The notes: generated by a model not told the origin, from the letters alone. Shown: positions 18,915 to 29,378, numbered from the stretch's first letter. The stretch: DNA of 64,000 bases from an uncultured Candidatus Melainabacteria bacterium (GCA_947361615.1 CANAJP010000002.1:18344-82343), one strand, 5' to 3'. Numbers and translations: made by a program.

Positions 18915-19082
18915 ATGATAGAAAAAAAAATGGTTCAAATTGGAAATAGTTGGGGCATTGTCATTCCTAAAGCATTAATTGACGGATTGAGAATTAATAC
19001 AGCAGACGATAAATTACAAATTTACATTGAAGACAACGAAATACACATTCGAAAAAAAACAGATAGCTCTAACAAAGCTTAA
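18915..19082 (+). CDS. AbrB/MazE-like SpoVT-domain protein
   Basis: 55 aa. MVQIGNSWGIVIPKALI is the swapped-hairpin AbrB/MazE DNA-binding fold, and the last ~25 residues are charged. The start ATG follows TTGAGG weakly. No toxin-like gene is adjacent, so it is either a solitary regulator or an orphan antitoxin. It sits between the decarboxylase gene and eno. Confidence 0.7.
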   Translation: MIEKKMVQIGNSWGIVIPKALIDGLRINTADDKLQIYIEDNEIHIRKKTDSSNKA

Positions 19083-20495
<1,413 letters not shown>

Positions 20496-20530
20496 TCGAA
20501 TACAGTAAACATCAGCAAGACAAGCATACG

Positions 20531-20565
20531 GAAGCGGGTATCATTGATACCCGCTTCTATTTTAT
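20531..20565 (+). terminator. Intrinsic terminator after eno
   Basis: GAAGCGGGTATC/GATACCCGCTTC perfect 12-bp stem with loop ATT, then TATTTTAT. Confidence 0.85.
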
Positions 20566-20570
20566 AAGTC

Positions 20571-20599
20571 TTTACATTGCGGCATGTCTTTTCTATAAT
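20571..20599 (+). promoter_or_regulatory. glyS promoter, TTTACA-17-TATAAT
   Basis: TTTACA at 20571-20576, a 17-nt spacer and TATAAT at 20594-20599, about 31 nt before the glyS ATG. The gene also has a GGTGAG ribosome site, so it is a leadered transcript. Confidence 0.7.
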
Positions 20600-20629
20600 T
20601 GCATTATAAAATATTATAAGGTGAGAAAG

Positions 20630-22618
20630 ATGAGTAAATATTTATTAGAAATAGGTACAGAAGAATTACCATACAGGTTTATCCCTAGCGCAATTGAACA
20701 ATTGCAAAAAAGTTTTGAAACACTTCTAAATACAAATAAAATCGACTATACAGATATAAAAGTTTACGCGACCCCGCGCCGCTTGGCAGTAATCTTAGAC
20801 GGGCTTTCAAAAGAAGGCAAAGATGAAGTTAAAATCGTCAAAGGCCCTATCAAAAACGTTGCGTATAATGAAAACGGCAACTTCACAAAAGCCGCTGAGG
20901 GTTTCTGCAAGAAAAACGGTATCGAAACAAAAGATTTGTACCTTGAAGATAATTATGTACACGCGAAGATTTCAATCAAGGGTAAATCAGCGGTAGAAGT
21001 TTTACAAACCAATGTTCCGGCATTAATCTTGAAACTTCAAGGCTCTCACTTTATGCGCTGGAGCGCTAACGACGAGAAATTTTCACGTCCAATCAGATGG
21101 ATTGTTTCAATACTCGACAGCGAAGAAGTTAAGATAAAAATTATCGACAAAGAATCATCAACTTACTCACGCGGTCACAGATTTGCACCGGAAAAATCTT
21201 TCAAAATTTCTCACCCTGACGAATATCTGGACTTAATGAGAAAACATTACGTAATTGCAGACCAGAACGAACGCCGCGCACGTATTATCGAGTTAGCGCA
21301 AAAAGAAGCAGAAAAACTTGGCGCAACGGCTCACTATACAGATGACCTGCTTGATGAAGTAACATTCATCACCGAATACCCTGTTCCTGCGGTTTGCGAT
21401 TTCGACCCTAAATATTTAGAAATTCCGGAAGAAGTAACCGTAACAGTTATGGCTGTTCACCAACGCTACTTTGCGCTTTACAAAGGCGGCAAGTTGATAA
21501 ACAAATTTATCACAATGACTAACTACCTTGGTAATGAGTTCGAAAACATCGCGGCAGGTAACGTTCGAGTAATTAAAGCAAGACTTGACGACGCTGTATT
21601 TTTCTTCAACGAAGACACAGCAAAACCGCTCGCGGATTACATTGAAGACCTCAAAGGCATTACGTTCCAAAAAGGGATGGGCTCAATGTACGACAAAGCA
21701 CAAAGAATGGTTACATTAAGCCAGCACTTGATGAAAGAACTCGGCGAAACTTCACCTACAATTGAACGCTCTGCATTATTAGCAAAAGCGGATTTAACAA
21801 CGAAATTAGTGTTTGAATTCACAGAACTTCAAGGCTTTATCGGTGCTGATTACGCAAGAGTTTCAGGCGAAGACGCAAAAGTTTGCGACGGTATCAAGGA
21901 ACACTACTTCCCACTCAACGCCGAAAGCGAAACCGCAAAATCAATCGAGGGTCAAATCGCAGGCATTGCGGACAAAATTGACAACATTTGTGCAGTATTT
22001 GTAGACGGTAAAAAACCTACCGGCTCTTCTGACCCGCTTGGCGTAAGACGTGCGGCACTTGGTATTATCAGAACAGTTCTTGAATACGGGTTGAAAATAG
22101 ACATCAACGCACTTATAGACAAAACTCTTGAATTACTCCCAATCAAACGCGATTGCGGTGACGAAATCAGAGAGTTTTTCATCCAGCGTTTAGTAATCTT
22201 CTTGAACGATAATTACAAGAAAACCGTTCTTGAAGCTTGTTCAGATAAAGCATTGGCGAATTTGACCGACTACGTAGAACGTGTGAAAGTTGTTTCAACA
22301 CTTGACAATCCTGAATTGTTAGAAAGCGCAAACCGCGTATTGAGAATAACTAAAGATGTTGAAAACAACAAAGTTAGCCCTGCTTTACTAAAAGAAACGG
22401 CAGAAAAAGACCTCTTTTCGCAAGTTGGTAAAATCGATGAAAACATTGATTACACCGCATACTTAGCACAACTGGTTGCAATCAACCCATACGTAGTTAA
22501 ATTCTTTGAAGATGTACTCGTAATGGATAAAGATGAAAACGTAAAAGCAAACCGTCTGGCACTTTTAAACATCTTGAGAGGCAAGTATAATCACCTTACA
22601 GACTTTGCGAAATTATAA
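20630..22618 (+). CDS. glyS: Glycyl-tRNA synthetase beta subunit
   Basis: 662 aa from the ATG at 20630 (MSKYLLEIGTEELPYRFIP, the standard GlyS start); the open frame extends to 20474 but crosses the terminator and promoter. Blocks include ATPRRLAV, GPIKNVAYNENG, THRYF-like HQRYFAL, and a C-terminal DALR-like region. The beta subunit binds tRNA in the alpha2beta2 enzyme. glyQ, usually directly upstream, is not in this window, so the alpha subunit must be encoded elsewhere. Confidence 0.93.
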   Translation: MSKYLLEIGTEELPYRFIPSAIEQLQKSFETLLNTNKIDYTDIKVYATPRRLAVILDGLSKEGKDEVKIVKGPIKNVAYNENGNFTKAAEGFCKKNGIETKDLYLEDNYVHAKISIKGKSAVEVLQTNVPALILKLQGSHFMRWSANDEKFSRPIRWIVSILDSEEVKIKIIDKESSTYSRGHRFAPEKSFKISHPDEYLDLMRKHYVIADQNERRARIIELAQKEAEKLGATAHYTDDLLDEVTFITEYPVPAVCDFDPKYLEIPEEVTVTVMAVHQRYFALYKGGKLINKFITMTNYLGNEFENIAAGNVRVIKARLDDAVFFFNEDTAKPLADYIEDLKGITFQKGMGSMYDKAQRMVTLSQHLMKELGETSPTIERSALLAKADLTTKLVFEFTELQGFIGADYARVSGEDAKVCDGIKEHYFPLNAESETAKSIEGQIAGIADKIDNICAVFVDGKKPTGSSDPLGVRRAALGIIRTVLEYGLKIDINALIDKTLELLPIKRDCGDEIREFFIQRLVIFLNDNYKKTVLEACSDKALANLTDYVERVKVVSTLDNPELLESANRVLRITKDVENNKVSPALLKETAEKDLFSQVGKIDENIDYTAYLAQLVAINPYVVKFFEDVLVMDKDENVKANRLALLNILRGKYNHLTDFAKL

Positions 22619-22717
22619 TTGTAACAAAAAGTTAACAAAGTGCTTAAAAAAGGAAATATTTCCCTTGAGGATGCTTTAAAATAGTACAAAGAAGGTTAGA
22701 AAAACTAGGAGCATAAA

Positions 22718-22981
22718 ATGCTTGAAAAATCAAACAAAACGGAAAATAAAGAAATAAAGAAAAGTAGCGCGAAATCTTCATATATGAGTGAAGTAAACGG
22801 CATTGAGCGAATGAGTTTCCACGAAATGGAAGCGAAACTTGAGCGCGAGGTTATTTCGCAATTAAAGTCCGAGTTTCCGGGTATAGAAAGCTCCAAATCA
22901 TTCAGCTTACTGGTAGACGCAGTTGTGAATAACATCAAAAACAAAGATCTCGCGATATCAGAAAGCAGAGAAATAGAATAA
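22718..22981 (+). CDS. Small hypothetical protein
   Basis: 87 aa, preceded by AGGAGC, and followed by a strong terminator, so it is a genuine single-gene unit. Charged, Lys/Glu/Ser-rich, helical; the central MSFHEMEAKLEREVISQL looks amphipathic. No family recognised. Confidence 0.65.
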   Translation: MLEKSNKTENKEIKKSSAKSSYMSEVNGIERMSFHEMEAKLEREVISQLKSEFPGIESSKSFSLLVDAVVNNIKNKDLAISESREIE

Positions 22982-22990
22982 ATATAAAAA

Positions 22991-23012
22991 AGCGCCGTTG
23001 AGGCGCTTTTTT
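22991..23012 (+). terminator. Intrinsic terminator between convergent small genes
   Basis: AGCGCC-gttga-GGCGCT followed by TTTTT on the plus strand. On the minus strand AAAAA precedes and TTTTTT follows, so it probably serves both genes. Confidence 0.85.
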
Positions 23013-23013
23013 A

Positions 23014-23205
23014 TTATGAAAATTCTATATCTATCAATTCTGCGTATATATTATCAATCTCACGATGCAACATTTGCATAACCGGCAAAAGCGCCTGAAA
23101 TTCTTCAATATCGTTATAATAATATTGAATAAAAGCTTTTATCACAACGCTTAAATGATAAGCTTCCTCTGACTTTTGGAAAATTTTCTTCAATGCCGCA
23201 TCCAT
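23014..23205 (-). CDS. Small helical hypothetical protein
   Basis: 63 aa, with AAAGGA 6 nt before the ATG. Fully helical (MDAALKKIFQKSEEAYHLSV), with no recognised family. It converges on the preceding small gene across a shared terminator. Confidence 0.6.
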   Translation of the reverse strand: MDAALKKIFQKSEEAYHLSVVIKAFIQYYYNDIEEFQALLPVMQMLHREIDNIYAELIDIEFS

Positions 23206-23319
23206 ATTATTCCTTTCGTAAGTTTTGTTAAAAATACGTAAAACATTAATTCACCATGGTGAATATTTGTTCACATGTTACCATATATTCAAATGTGTGT
23301 CAATATAATAATATCATAT

Positions 23320-23406
23320 TGTCATGCTGAACTTGTTTCAGCATCTGTCCAACGCCCCGACCAGAGTTCAACGCTGGACAGATCCCGAAACGAGTTCGGG
23401 ATGACA
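23320..23406. repeat. 87-bp palindromic element, intergenic copy
   Basis: Starts TGTCATGCTGAACTTG and ends CGAGTTCGGGATGACA. Its two arms each form a hairpin (GCTGAA/TTCAGC and CCCGAA/TTCGGG) and together make a long imperfect inverted repeat. It has the same 87-bp length as the copies at 29211 and 39881. Confidence 0.8.
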
Positions 23407-23431
23407 AAATATAAATAGAATAGGAGCAATC

Positions 23432-23650
23432 ATGGGAGTTAGAGAAGATATAAAAGTTCTACTATCACGAGAGAATTGGACAATGACAGAACTTGTAGCC
23501 GAAATAAATAGACGGACAGGCAAAGACAGCTCTCGTTCCAATTTTTCACATAAACTAGCACAAAAAACCTTACGCTATGAAGAAGCAAAGCTTATAGGTG
23601 AGATATTAGGCTACGATTTAACATTCGTTAAACGGCAACAAGGTTCTTAA
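23432..23650 (+). CDS. Small helix-turn-helix protein (XRE-like)
   Basis: 72 aa, with AGGAGC 5 nt before the ATG. WTMTELVAEINRRTGKD, then SRSNFSHKLAQKTLRYEEA, reads as the two recognition helices of a small XRE-type domain. No partner domain. The role is unknown. Confidence 0.7.
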   Translation: MGVREDIKVLLSRENWTMTELVAEINRRTGKDSSRSNFSHKLAQKTLRYEEAKLIGEILGYDLTFVKRQQGS

Positions 23651-23730
23651 CCTCTGTGCTGCTATTTTTATTGACAGAAGTTGAGAAATGATTTAAAATA
23701 AAAATATAGTAAGAAAGGATTTTATAAGGT

Positions 23731-23840
23731 ATGAAAAACTTAAAAGCTGAAAACCCTTGTAGTGTAGCCTTTTCCACTGAGGGGGGGGGGGGCAAGACTT
23801 AGTTAGTGAAAAGTCGTTAGTTAAGAGTCAAGAGTTCAAT
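23731..23840 (+). repeat. Pilin leader 1 with G12 tract (23781-23792), candidate phase switch
   Basis: An ATG at 23731, near AAAGGA and AAGG, opens a 17-codon leader ending GAG. A run of 12 G follows at 23781-23792, and in this frame translation stops at TAG 23800. The pilin frame downstream is open back to the tract. One more G (13) would fuse leader and pilin through a Gly4 linker. After the tract the DNA carries an inverted repeat (AGTTAGTGA near 23800, TCACTAACT near 23901). Confidence 0.75.
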
Positions 23841-24890
23841 ATGGGGAATAAACCCGTGCGTAGCGCGCATAACGAACTCCTTACTCATTACTCTTCACTC
23901 CTCACTAACTCTGCGTTTACGATGGCTGAAATATTATTATCCCTCACCATCATCGGCGTGGTTGCGGCAATTACATTACCAAGTTTAACCGGAAACATTA
24001 ACGAGCGCATGTGGAACACGCAGCGCAAAGCACTTTATGCTAGATTTTCACAGGCTATTTCTTTAATGCCTGCTCTTAACGGATATGGAACTTTAACTCA
24101 GGACGCTAGCGGAAGTGTTACGACAGATACAGCAACGGAAACTTTTATCACCGCAGGACTGGCCAAAGTTTTAAAAATTAACAACATTTGTGATAACGAT
24201 CACCTGCCTGAGTGCGGAATTGTATCTTCCATCATAAATATGGGTGTGACTAAAATCACAACGCCTAAAAATCTTTACGAATTAAATAACCACTTCCAAA
24301 GTGCTTCGGTGTATGGGTTAGCAAATTTTTCGGCTATTAATACCAAAGCTGCCGCGTTTGAAACACAAAATGGGGAAAGTATCATTGCCTACTATAACCC
24401 CTCTTGTAGGACTCAATATTTGAGCAACGAACAAATGAGTTCAACTATGAATACTTTTGGGTACCCGCAAACTACTATGTGTGCGAATTTTATCTATGAC
24501 TTAAACGGGCTTAAAGGGCCGAACACTGTTGGAAAAGATATTGGTTTTATAACTGTATTCAATGCCATTGATTCAATCGTAGTCGCTCCAATGCCGTCTG
24601 CTAATACAAATGCAACATTCGAAGGTTCTAATAATATGATTTGGAATAACGCAGCAAAAGCATGTACGCTTCAGGATTCAGAAAGCAGAATTCCAAATAT
24701 TGAAGAAGCATCTGCTATGTTAATTAATAAAAATTTAATCAATTTAAGCAGCGCACCAGCAAATTATTATTGGACAAGCACAATTCTTGCAACTAACCCT
24801 AGACAAGCCTGGCAAATTGTTCCCAACAAAGGGATTCGAACAACTGAGTACAAAACACAGCTACGCTTTGTTAGATGTATAAAACGTTAG
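23841..24890 (+). CDS. Type IV prepilin-like protein with C-lectin-like (DUF1566-like) C-terminus
   Basis: 349 aa from an internal ATG with no Shine-Dalgarno; the true start is probably 23731, now out of frame because of the G tract. SAFTMAEILLSLTIIGVV at residues 24-41 is a prepilin signal helix with Glu at +5. It is nearly identical in four paralogues here, as is the next 30 residues (TGNINERMWNTQRKALYARF). The middle has YDLNGLKGPNTVGKDIGFIT. The C-terminus has RIPNIEEASAMLIN, YYWTST and a final LRFVRCIKR. It is likely an exported minor pilin or pseudopilin with a ligand-binding tip; the binding role is inference. Confidence 0.75.
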   Translation: MGNKPVRSAHNELLTHYSSLLTNSAFTMAEILLSLTIIGVVAAITLPSLTGNINERMWNTQRKALYARFSQAISLMPALNGYGTLTQDASGSVTTDTATETFITAGLAKVLKINNICDNDHLPECGIVSSIINMGVTKITTPKNLYELNNHFQSASVYGLANFSAINTKAAAFETQNGESIIAYYNPSCRTQYLSNEQMSSTMNTFGYPQTTMCANFIYDLNGLKGPNTVGKDIGFITVFNAIDSIVVAPMPSANTNATFEGSNNMIWNNAAKACTLQDSESRIPNIEEASAMLINKNLINLSSAPANYYWTSTILATNPRQAWQIVPNKGIRTTEYKTQLRFVRCIKR

Positions 24891-25522
24891 CACGCAAGCA
24901 ACGGCTTTTGCATTCCGACACTTGATTTTACATCAATAACTCTTTGCCCTTTAAAGGTGAAGAGTTGTTTGATGTTATCAGGATTTTTAGTGTTTTCCAT
25001 TGCCAGAATCGCACCTACAATCGCTTCCAACTGCGACATTGGCATCATATTTACAGGCAAATCTATTCCCCATTCGTTCGTCAACACCTGTTGTAAAAAC
25101 TTACAATCTGCAGGTGTTCTTTCGCGAAAACATGAATTCAAATGTAAGCTCTGGCGGGTTAAATAAAGTTCAAAACGGCTCACGTCAATCCCCTGTTCCA
25201 GCAAACTATTAAAGAAATCACAACCGCGAGTTGAATATCGTTGTGTCCAGTTATCAATATTTCTTATATGCGGGTTTGTCGCAACAAGCTGATACGGCTT
25301 TGACAAAATCCTCCACTTTCCGTTCAATAGCGTTCTATCCCATGGGAGTGAAACACAAATTTTTGACTGCTTTAATGAAGAAAAATTCTCAAAAAAGAAA
25401 ATTACATCACTCATTTTATACAGTTTGTCGACCATAATAAGGTTATAATCTTCGTCTAAAACAGCAAGTCCTGTATCCATTGTTGACCCTGCCGTCAGCG
25501 ATAAACCTACGTAATAATTCAT
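24887..25522 (-). CDS. Hypothetical protein, possibly RNase H-like (DUF429-like)
   Basis: 211 aa. The start YYVGLSLTAGSTMDTGLAVLD, with its hydrophobic strand followed by small residues, and a later CVSLPWDRTLL recall the RNase H/actin-like fold of DUF429 proteins. PMSQLEAIVGAILA near the end fits their final helix. The assignment is tentative. It converges on the pilin gene, with stop codons overlapping by 4 nt. Confidence 0.5.
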   Translation of the reverse strand: MNYYVGLSLTAGSTMDTGLAVLDEDYNLIMVDKLYKMSDVIFFFENFSSLKQSKICVSLPWDRTLLNGKWRILSKPYQLVATNPHIRNIDNWTQRYSTRGCDFFNSLLEQGIDVSRFELYLTRQSLHLNSCFRERTPADCKFLQQVLTNEWGIDLPVNMMPMSQLEAIVGAILAMENTKNPDNIKQLFTFKGQRVIDVKSSVGMQKPLLAC

Positions 25523-25569
25523 AAAGCTCCTTTATAAGTCAGGAGGCGCGGCGCTCGCGCCGCGCCATA

Positions 25570-26325
25570 CTATACCATTAATCGTGTAGTAATAAGCGGC
25601 TCATTGTCAGTCACAATAACCGTATGTTCAAAGTGCGCAGCAGGCATTTTTTCAACAGAACTTACAGTCCACTCATCATCCGCAACAACAACTTCATCAA
25701 CTCCGCCCATAATAAACATCGGCTCAATTGCAATCGCCATGCCGGATTTAAGCTGTGTTTTGTCACCGACTGAATAGTTAAACAAAAACGGTTCTTCATG
25801 CATTGCGCGTCCTACACCGTGACCGCCGTATTGACGAACGATTCCGAGTTTTTCACGGTTTGCGACAGCCTCAATCGCCGCTGAAACATCATCTAAAACA
25901 TTACCTTCGTGCATTTTTGCGATACCCGCCCAGAGGCCCTCTTCCGTATATTTCAAAAGACTTGCGACTTCATCACTAATTTTACCGACACCGTAAGTCC
26001 AAGCGCTATCGCCCACAAAACCGCCGTATGTGGCGCCAACATCAATACTGATTACATCGCCCTCTTTGAGAATAATATTTTCATCAGGAATTCCGTGGAC
26101 AACCTGTTCATTAACAGATGTACAAATGCATGCCGGAAAACCGTTATAACCCAAGAATGTCGGAATGGCGCGATTTTCTTTAATAATTTTCATCGCAATA
26201 TTATCCAATTCCTTTGTAGAAATTCCGGGTTCCACAACGCGTTTCATTTCTTGATGCACCAGCGCAACAATGTGACCTGCGTGGCGCATACGTTTTATAT
26301 CATCTCTTGATTTTCTGTTTATCAT
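25570..26325 (-). CDS. map: Methionine aminopeptidase, type I
   Basis: 251 aa, typical of short type Ia enzymes. The pita-bread core shows the metal ligands in DVGATYGGFVGDSAWTYG (both Asp), GHGVGRAMHEEP (His) and the Glu residues of AIEPMF and EHTVIV. It removes initiator Met from nascent proteins. GGAG lies 7 nt before the ATG. It is the downstream member of a leftward ybaB-recR-map cluster. Confidence 0.95.
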   Translation of the reverse strand: MINRKSRDDIKRMRHAGHIVALVHQEMKRVVEPGISTKELDNIAMKIIKENRAIPTFLGYNGFPACICTSVNEQVVHGIPDENIILKEGDVISIDVGATYGGFVGDSAWTYGVGKISDEVASLLKYTEEGLWAGIAKMHEGNVLDDVSAAIEAVANREKLGIVRQYGGHGVGRAMHEEPFLFNYSVGDKTQLKSGMAIAIEPMFIMGGVDEVVVADDEWTVSSVEKMPAAHFEHTVIVTDNEPLITTRLMV

Positions 26326-26349
26326 TTTTCAACTCCATGCCCTGCAGCA

Positions 26350-26946
26350 TTAAATTTCTCTCCTACCCTCTATTGCTCTTGCAAGAGTAATTTCATCCGC
26401 ATATTCAAGGTCAGAACCTATCGGCAGACCGAACGCAATACGCGAAACCTTTATATTAAAAGGTTTTATAAGTTTCGTCAAATAAAGGCTTGTTGCTTCG
26501 CCCTCAACCGACGGGCTTAGCGCAAGAATAACCTCTTTTACCTCTTCGTTAACAAGTCGGTTCAAAAGTTCTTTTATTCTAATATCATCAGCCCCTATAC
26601 TATCCATTGGCGAAATCAAACCCTGTAACACATGGTATAAGCCTTTATATTCATTGGTTTTTTCAATTGCGATCAAGTCTTTTGTTTCTGCAACAACACA
26701 AATCGTTGAGCGGTCGCGGCTTGTTGAGGCGCAAATCTCACACGGTGTTGAGGTCGAAATATTAAAACAGATTTCGCAGTTTTTAATATTATTTTTCGCC
26801 TCTAACATCGCCTGAGAAAACTTTTCCACCTCAGTAATCGGCATTCTAAGAAGATAGAACGCCATACGCTGCGCGGATTTCGGCCCGATTGACGGAAACT
26901 TTTGAAAATACTCTATTAATGTCGCAATAGATTTAGGATAAATCAT
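26350..26946 (-). CDS. recR: Recombination mediator RecR
   Basis: 198 aa. FPSIGPKSAQRMAFYLL is the N-terminal helix-hairpin-helix, CEICFNISTSTPCEIC the zinc-finger Cys set, and the Toprim domain starts at ICVVAETKDL. It acts with RecO/RecF to load RecA. The start codon overlaps the ybaB stop by one base, so the two are translationally coupled. Confidence 0.96.
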   Translation of the reverse strand: MIYPKSIATLIEYFQKFPSIGPKSAQRMAFYLLRMPITEVEKFSQAMLEAKNNIKNCEICFNISTSTPCEICASTSRDRSTICVVAETKDLIAIEKTNEYKGLYHVLQGLISPMDSIGADDIRIKELLNRLVNEEVKEVILALSPSVEGEATSLYLTKLIKPFNIKVSRIAFGLPIGSDLEYADEITLARAIEGRREI

Positions 26947-27284
26947 TATTGAAATAATCCTTGCAATCCTGGAATATTCAAACCACCGGTAACTGCAGTC
27001 ATTCTAGATTCCATTTCTTTATTAGCTTTATCGCCTGCCTGTTTGATTGCTGCAGATACAACATCTTCAAGCATTTCGATAGTGTCTTTGTCAACAGATG
27101 ACGGATTTTCAGGATTTATAGCTTCTGCTGCAATAGAGATTGATTTGAATTTACCTTGACCGTCGCAAACGACTTTAACGCCGCCTTTTTCACCGACAAC
27201 TTCAAGGTTAGCAAGTTCTACCTGTGTATCTTTTAATCTTTTTTGCAAGCCTTGTGCTTGTTTCATCATTTGCATAATATTCAT
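26946..27284 (-). CDS. YbaB/EbfC nucleoid-associated protein
   Basis: 112 aa. MMKQAQGLQKRLKDTQ then KGGVKVVCDGQGKFKSISI are the conserved helix and tweezer strand of the YbaB family, DNA-binding dimers usually encoded next to recR as here. AGGAGGAT precedes the ATG. Confidence 0.93.
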   Translation of the reverse strand: MNIMQMMKQAQGLQKRLKDTQVELANLEVVGEKGGVKVVCDGQGKFKSISIAAEAINPENPSSVDKDTIEMLEDVVSAAIKQAGDKANKEMESRMTAVTGGLNIPGLQGLFQ

Positions 27285-27334
27285 TTATACATATCCTCCT
27301 AATTAAATGTCTTCCCTAATATTTAATCTTATTA

Positions 27335-27340
27335 TATAAT
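27335..27340 (+). promoter_or_regulatory. -10 box TATAAT of the metzincin gene
   Basis: TATAAT exactly 6 nt before the ATG at 27347; no Shine-Dalgarno. Confidence 0.5.
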
Positions 27341-27346
27341 AAAAAT

Positions 27347-28144
27347 ATGGAAAATGGAAGAACATATCTCTTAGAATCTTTAAAAAACGGGCGTTTAATG
27401 CGCTGGACATTTATGCCGCTAAAAGTTTATATTGCGCCGATGAATTTTTACTCTAAACAGGGGGAAGATTACAAATACCGTGCGATGGTAAAACAGGCAC
27501 TGGAAGCATGGCAAAAAGTTTCAAACGGAAAAATTTCGTTTAAGATTGTCAGCACGCTTCTGGAATCTAACGTTAATATTGAATGGAAACGCGTAGATAG
27601 ACAAGCCTTGGGGTATTGTACATTTCAATATGACCCGAACAACAGACTTTATAGCGCAGAAGTTCAAATCGGACTGACCGAGGGACTGGTTCACGCCCAA
27701 TATATGGATGAAGACGAGGTTTACCACACAATCCTGCACGAAATCGGCCACGCACTGGGTTTAGGCCATAGCCCTTATAAAACAGATATTATGTATACTC
27801 CGCACCAGAAAGGCATTAAAAATCTTTCAACAAATGATAAGCTTACACTCAAATGGCTTTATAATTTTCCACAAGGTGCAACACCCGCTGAAATTGCGAA
27901 CAAATACGGCACAAGCGGTTCAAATATTGATGAAATCACATCAAAAATTATTAACAAACAAAACAAATCAGGCTTTGAAGAGGTAAAAAAATCCATAAAA
28001 CCTCAAACGGGACGTGACCTTGTTGAAGAACAAGAACGAATTGCCCTAATGCGCAAACATCACATGGCCCTTCAAAATGTAACTATTTCACAGGATATAA
28101 AAAATTATTTAATAAATCACAAAAATCAGCCAAGACAATTTTGA
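27347..28144 (+). CDS. Matrixin-like zinc metalloprotease
   Basis: 265 aa. HEIGHALGLGH at 131-141 is the full metzincin motif HExxHxxGxxH, with the Met-turn in DIMYTP (M149). The preceding fold (FPxxxWxxVS-like ALEAWQKVSNGKISF) matches the catalytic domain of matrixins. No N-terminal signal peptide or propeptide is visible, which is unusual for this normally secreted family; export may use another route. The last ~90 residues are helical and unassigned. Probably a leaderless transcript. Confidence 0.85.
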   Translation: MENGRTYLLESLKNGRLMRWTFMPLKVYIAPMNFYSKQGEDYKYRAMVKQALEAWQKVSNGKISFKIVSTLLESNVNIEWKRVDRQALGYCTFQYDPNNRLYSAEVQIGLTEGLVHAQYMDEDEVYHTILHEIGHALGLGHSPYKTDIMYTPHQKGIKNLSTNDKLTLKWLYNFPQGATPAEIANKYGTSGSNIDEITSKIINKQNKSGFEEVKKSIKPQTGRDLVEEQERIALMRKHHMALQNVTISQDIKNYLINHKNQPRQF

Positions 28145-28146
28145 AG

Positions 28147-28173
28147 AATAGGCGGCACTGGGTGCCGCCTATT
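28147..28173. terminator. Hairpin between convergent genes
   Basis: AATAGGCGGCA/TGCCGCCTATT perfect 11-bp stem with loop CTGGG. It occupies the whole gap between the metzincin and the convergent pilin gene. No long T run on either side, so termination efficiency is uncertain. Confidence 0.65.
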
Positions 28174-28176
28174 AAC

Positions 28177-29298
28177 TTATCGTTTAACACACCAGACAGG
28201 ATAGTTTGTACCAACACCCCAATCGTCAATCTCTCCAGTGCCCATATTTGCTGCAATACCAACAAGGTTGCCGTCCCTCGGCCTTGTTTGAACGGTTGAC
28301 GACCAATAAGTGGTATTTGTAAATCCTACCGGTTGCAACAATTGTTTATTTACGAACATTGCATAAGTTTCTTCCAGATTAGGCAAACGGTATTCCGCAT
28401 CCATGTTCGTACAAGCTTTTCCCGCGTTTCTTTGTGCTGATGCAGGTAATGTTTTCGCTGCCGCTTGCGGCGCAATAACTACCGGATCACTTGGATATAA
28501 AACTGTCATAACTCCAATATCTTTACCCACAGTATTAGGGCCTTTGTTACCGTTTAAATCAAAAACAAAATTTGCACAAACCGTTCGTTGATAAAGAGAA
28601 CCAGCCGCCTGGCCTGATGAATTAACACCCCAATTGATATCATTCAAGGAGCCCATACAATACGGATTTACATAAGCTATAATACTTTCTCCATTTTTCG
28701 TTTCAAATGCAGCAGCTTTTGTATCCTTGACATAGAAAGACTGAACACCATTATTGAGAGAGCCAACCATTTTAGGGTTTAATTCTTTCATAGTTGTCGG
28801 TACGCTTTGGGTAGAGCCAGCCATTGTCGTGATTTTACTTGAAATTCCGCAATCATTTAAATGAGTATTATCGCAAACATTATTAACTTGAAGAACTTTA
28901 CCTAATACATTTGTCACAAAAGTTTCGGCTGCGGTATCAACACCATCACCGGCACCTGAAGAACTTTCTTCTGTTACAGTTGCATAACCGTTCAACGCCG
29001 GCATTAGGGCAATTGCCTGTGAAAATCGCGCATAAAGAGCTTTTCTCTGAGTGTTCCATGTACGTTCGTTAATGTTACCGGTTAGCGATGGCAACGTTAT
29101 CGCTGCGACCACGCCGATAATTGTTAATGATAGCAGGATTTCGGCCATGGTGAAAGCTACTCGTTGTACAGTAGCCCGCAAACCCATTATGGAACCCGCT
29201 TGACCGCGGGTGTCATGCTGAACTCGTTTCAGCATCTGGCCAGCGTGGAATTCTACCAGTGACGTTTGACAGATCCCGAAACAAGTTCGGGATGACAA
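28177..29298 (-). CDS. Type IV prepilin-like protein, leader carrying a palindromic element
   Basis: The open frame is 373 aa starting at TTG; the likely real start is the ATG at 29378, out of frame through the G tract. Residues 1-29 are encoded by an 87-bp palindromic repeat. VAFTMAEILLSLTIIG is at 48-63 with Glu +5, then the conserved TGNINERTWNTQRKALYARF. The middle has FDLNGNKGPNTVGKDIG. The C-terminal DUF1566-like part has YRLPNLEETYAMFVN, TYWSST and the end WCVKR. It is a paralogue of the genes at 23841, 34410 and 38925. A second possible start is the ATG at about 29187. Confidence 0.75.
   Translation of the reverse strand: MSSRTCFGICQTSLVEFHAGQMLKRVQHDTRGQAGSIMGLRATVQRVAFTMAEILLSLTIIGVVAAITLPSLTGNINERTWNTQRKALYARFSQAIALMPALNGYATVTEESSSGAGDGVDTAAETFVTNVLGKVLQVNNVCDNTHLNDCGISSKITTMAGSTQSVPTTMKELNPKMVGSLNNGVQSFYVKDTKAAAFETKNGESIIAYVNPYCMGSLNDINWGVNSSGQAAGSLYQRTVCANFVFDLNGNKGPNTVGKDIGVMTVLYPSDPVVIAPQAAAKTLPASAQRNAGKACTNMDAEYRLPNLEETYAMFVNKQLLQPVGFTNTTYWSSTVQTRPRDGNLVGIAANMGTGEIDDWGVGTNYPVWCVKR
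29211..29297 (-). repeat. 87-bp palindromic element inside a pilin leader
   Basis: Same element as 23320-23406 and 39881-39967. At 29 codons it is open in this frame and does not break the reading frame. In ON configuration it would add 29 residues (including CFGICQ and LKRVQHD) before the prepilin helix. Confidence 0.8.
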
Positions 29299-29337
29299 GT
29301 GGGAGTAGAACGCCCCACTATTTCTACCAAAGAGGCT

Positions 29338-29378
29338 CCCCCCCCCCCTGTCAAAGTGTTTACAATTTTGTTTTTCAT
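29338..29378 (-). repeat. Pilin leader 2 with G11 tract (29338-29348), candidate phase switch
   Basis: On the minus strand GGAAGGAAAAACTA precedes the ATG at 29378. Ten codons (MKNKIVNTLT) lead to 11 G. With 11 G the frame ends at a TAG in the palindromic element. With 12 G it would continue as Gly4-Ser-Leu-Phe and read into the pilin. Confidence 0.75.

Noticed and set aside
18915-19082. Toxin-antitoxin pair at the AbrB/MazE-like gene
   Set aside because: No PIN, MazF or other toxin-like gene on either side; the neighbours are decarboxylase and eno.
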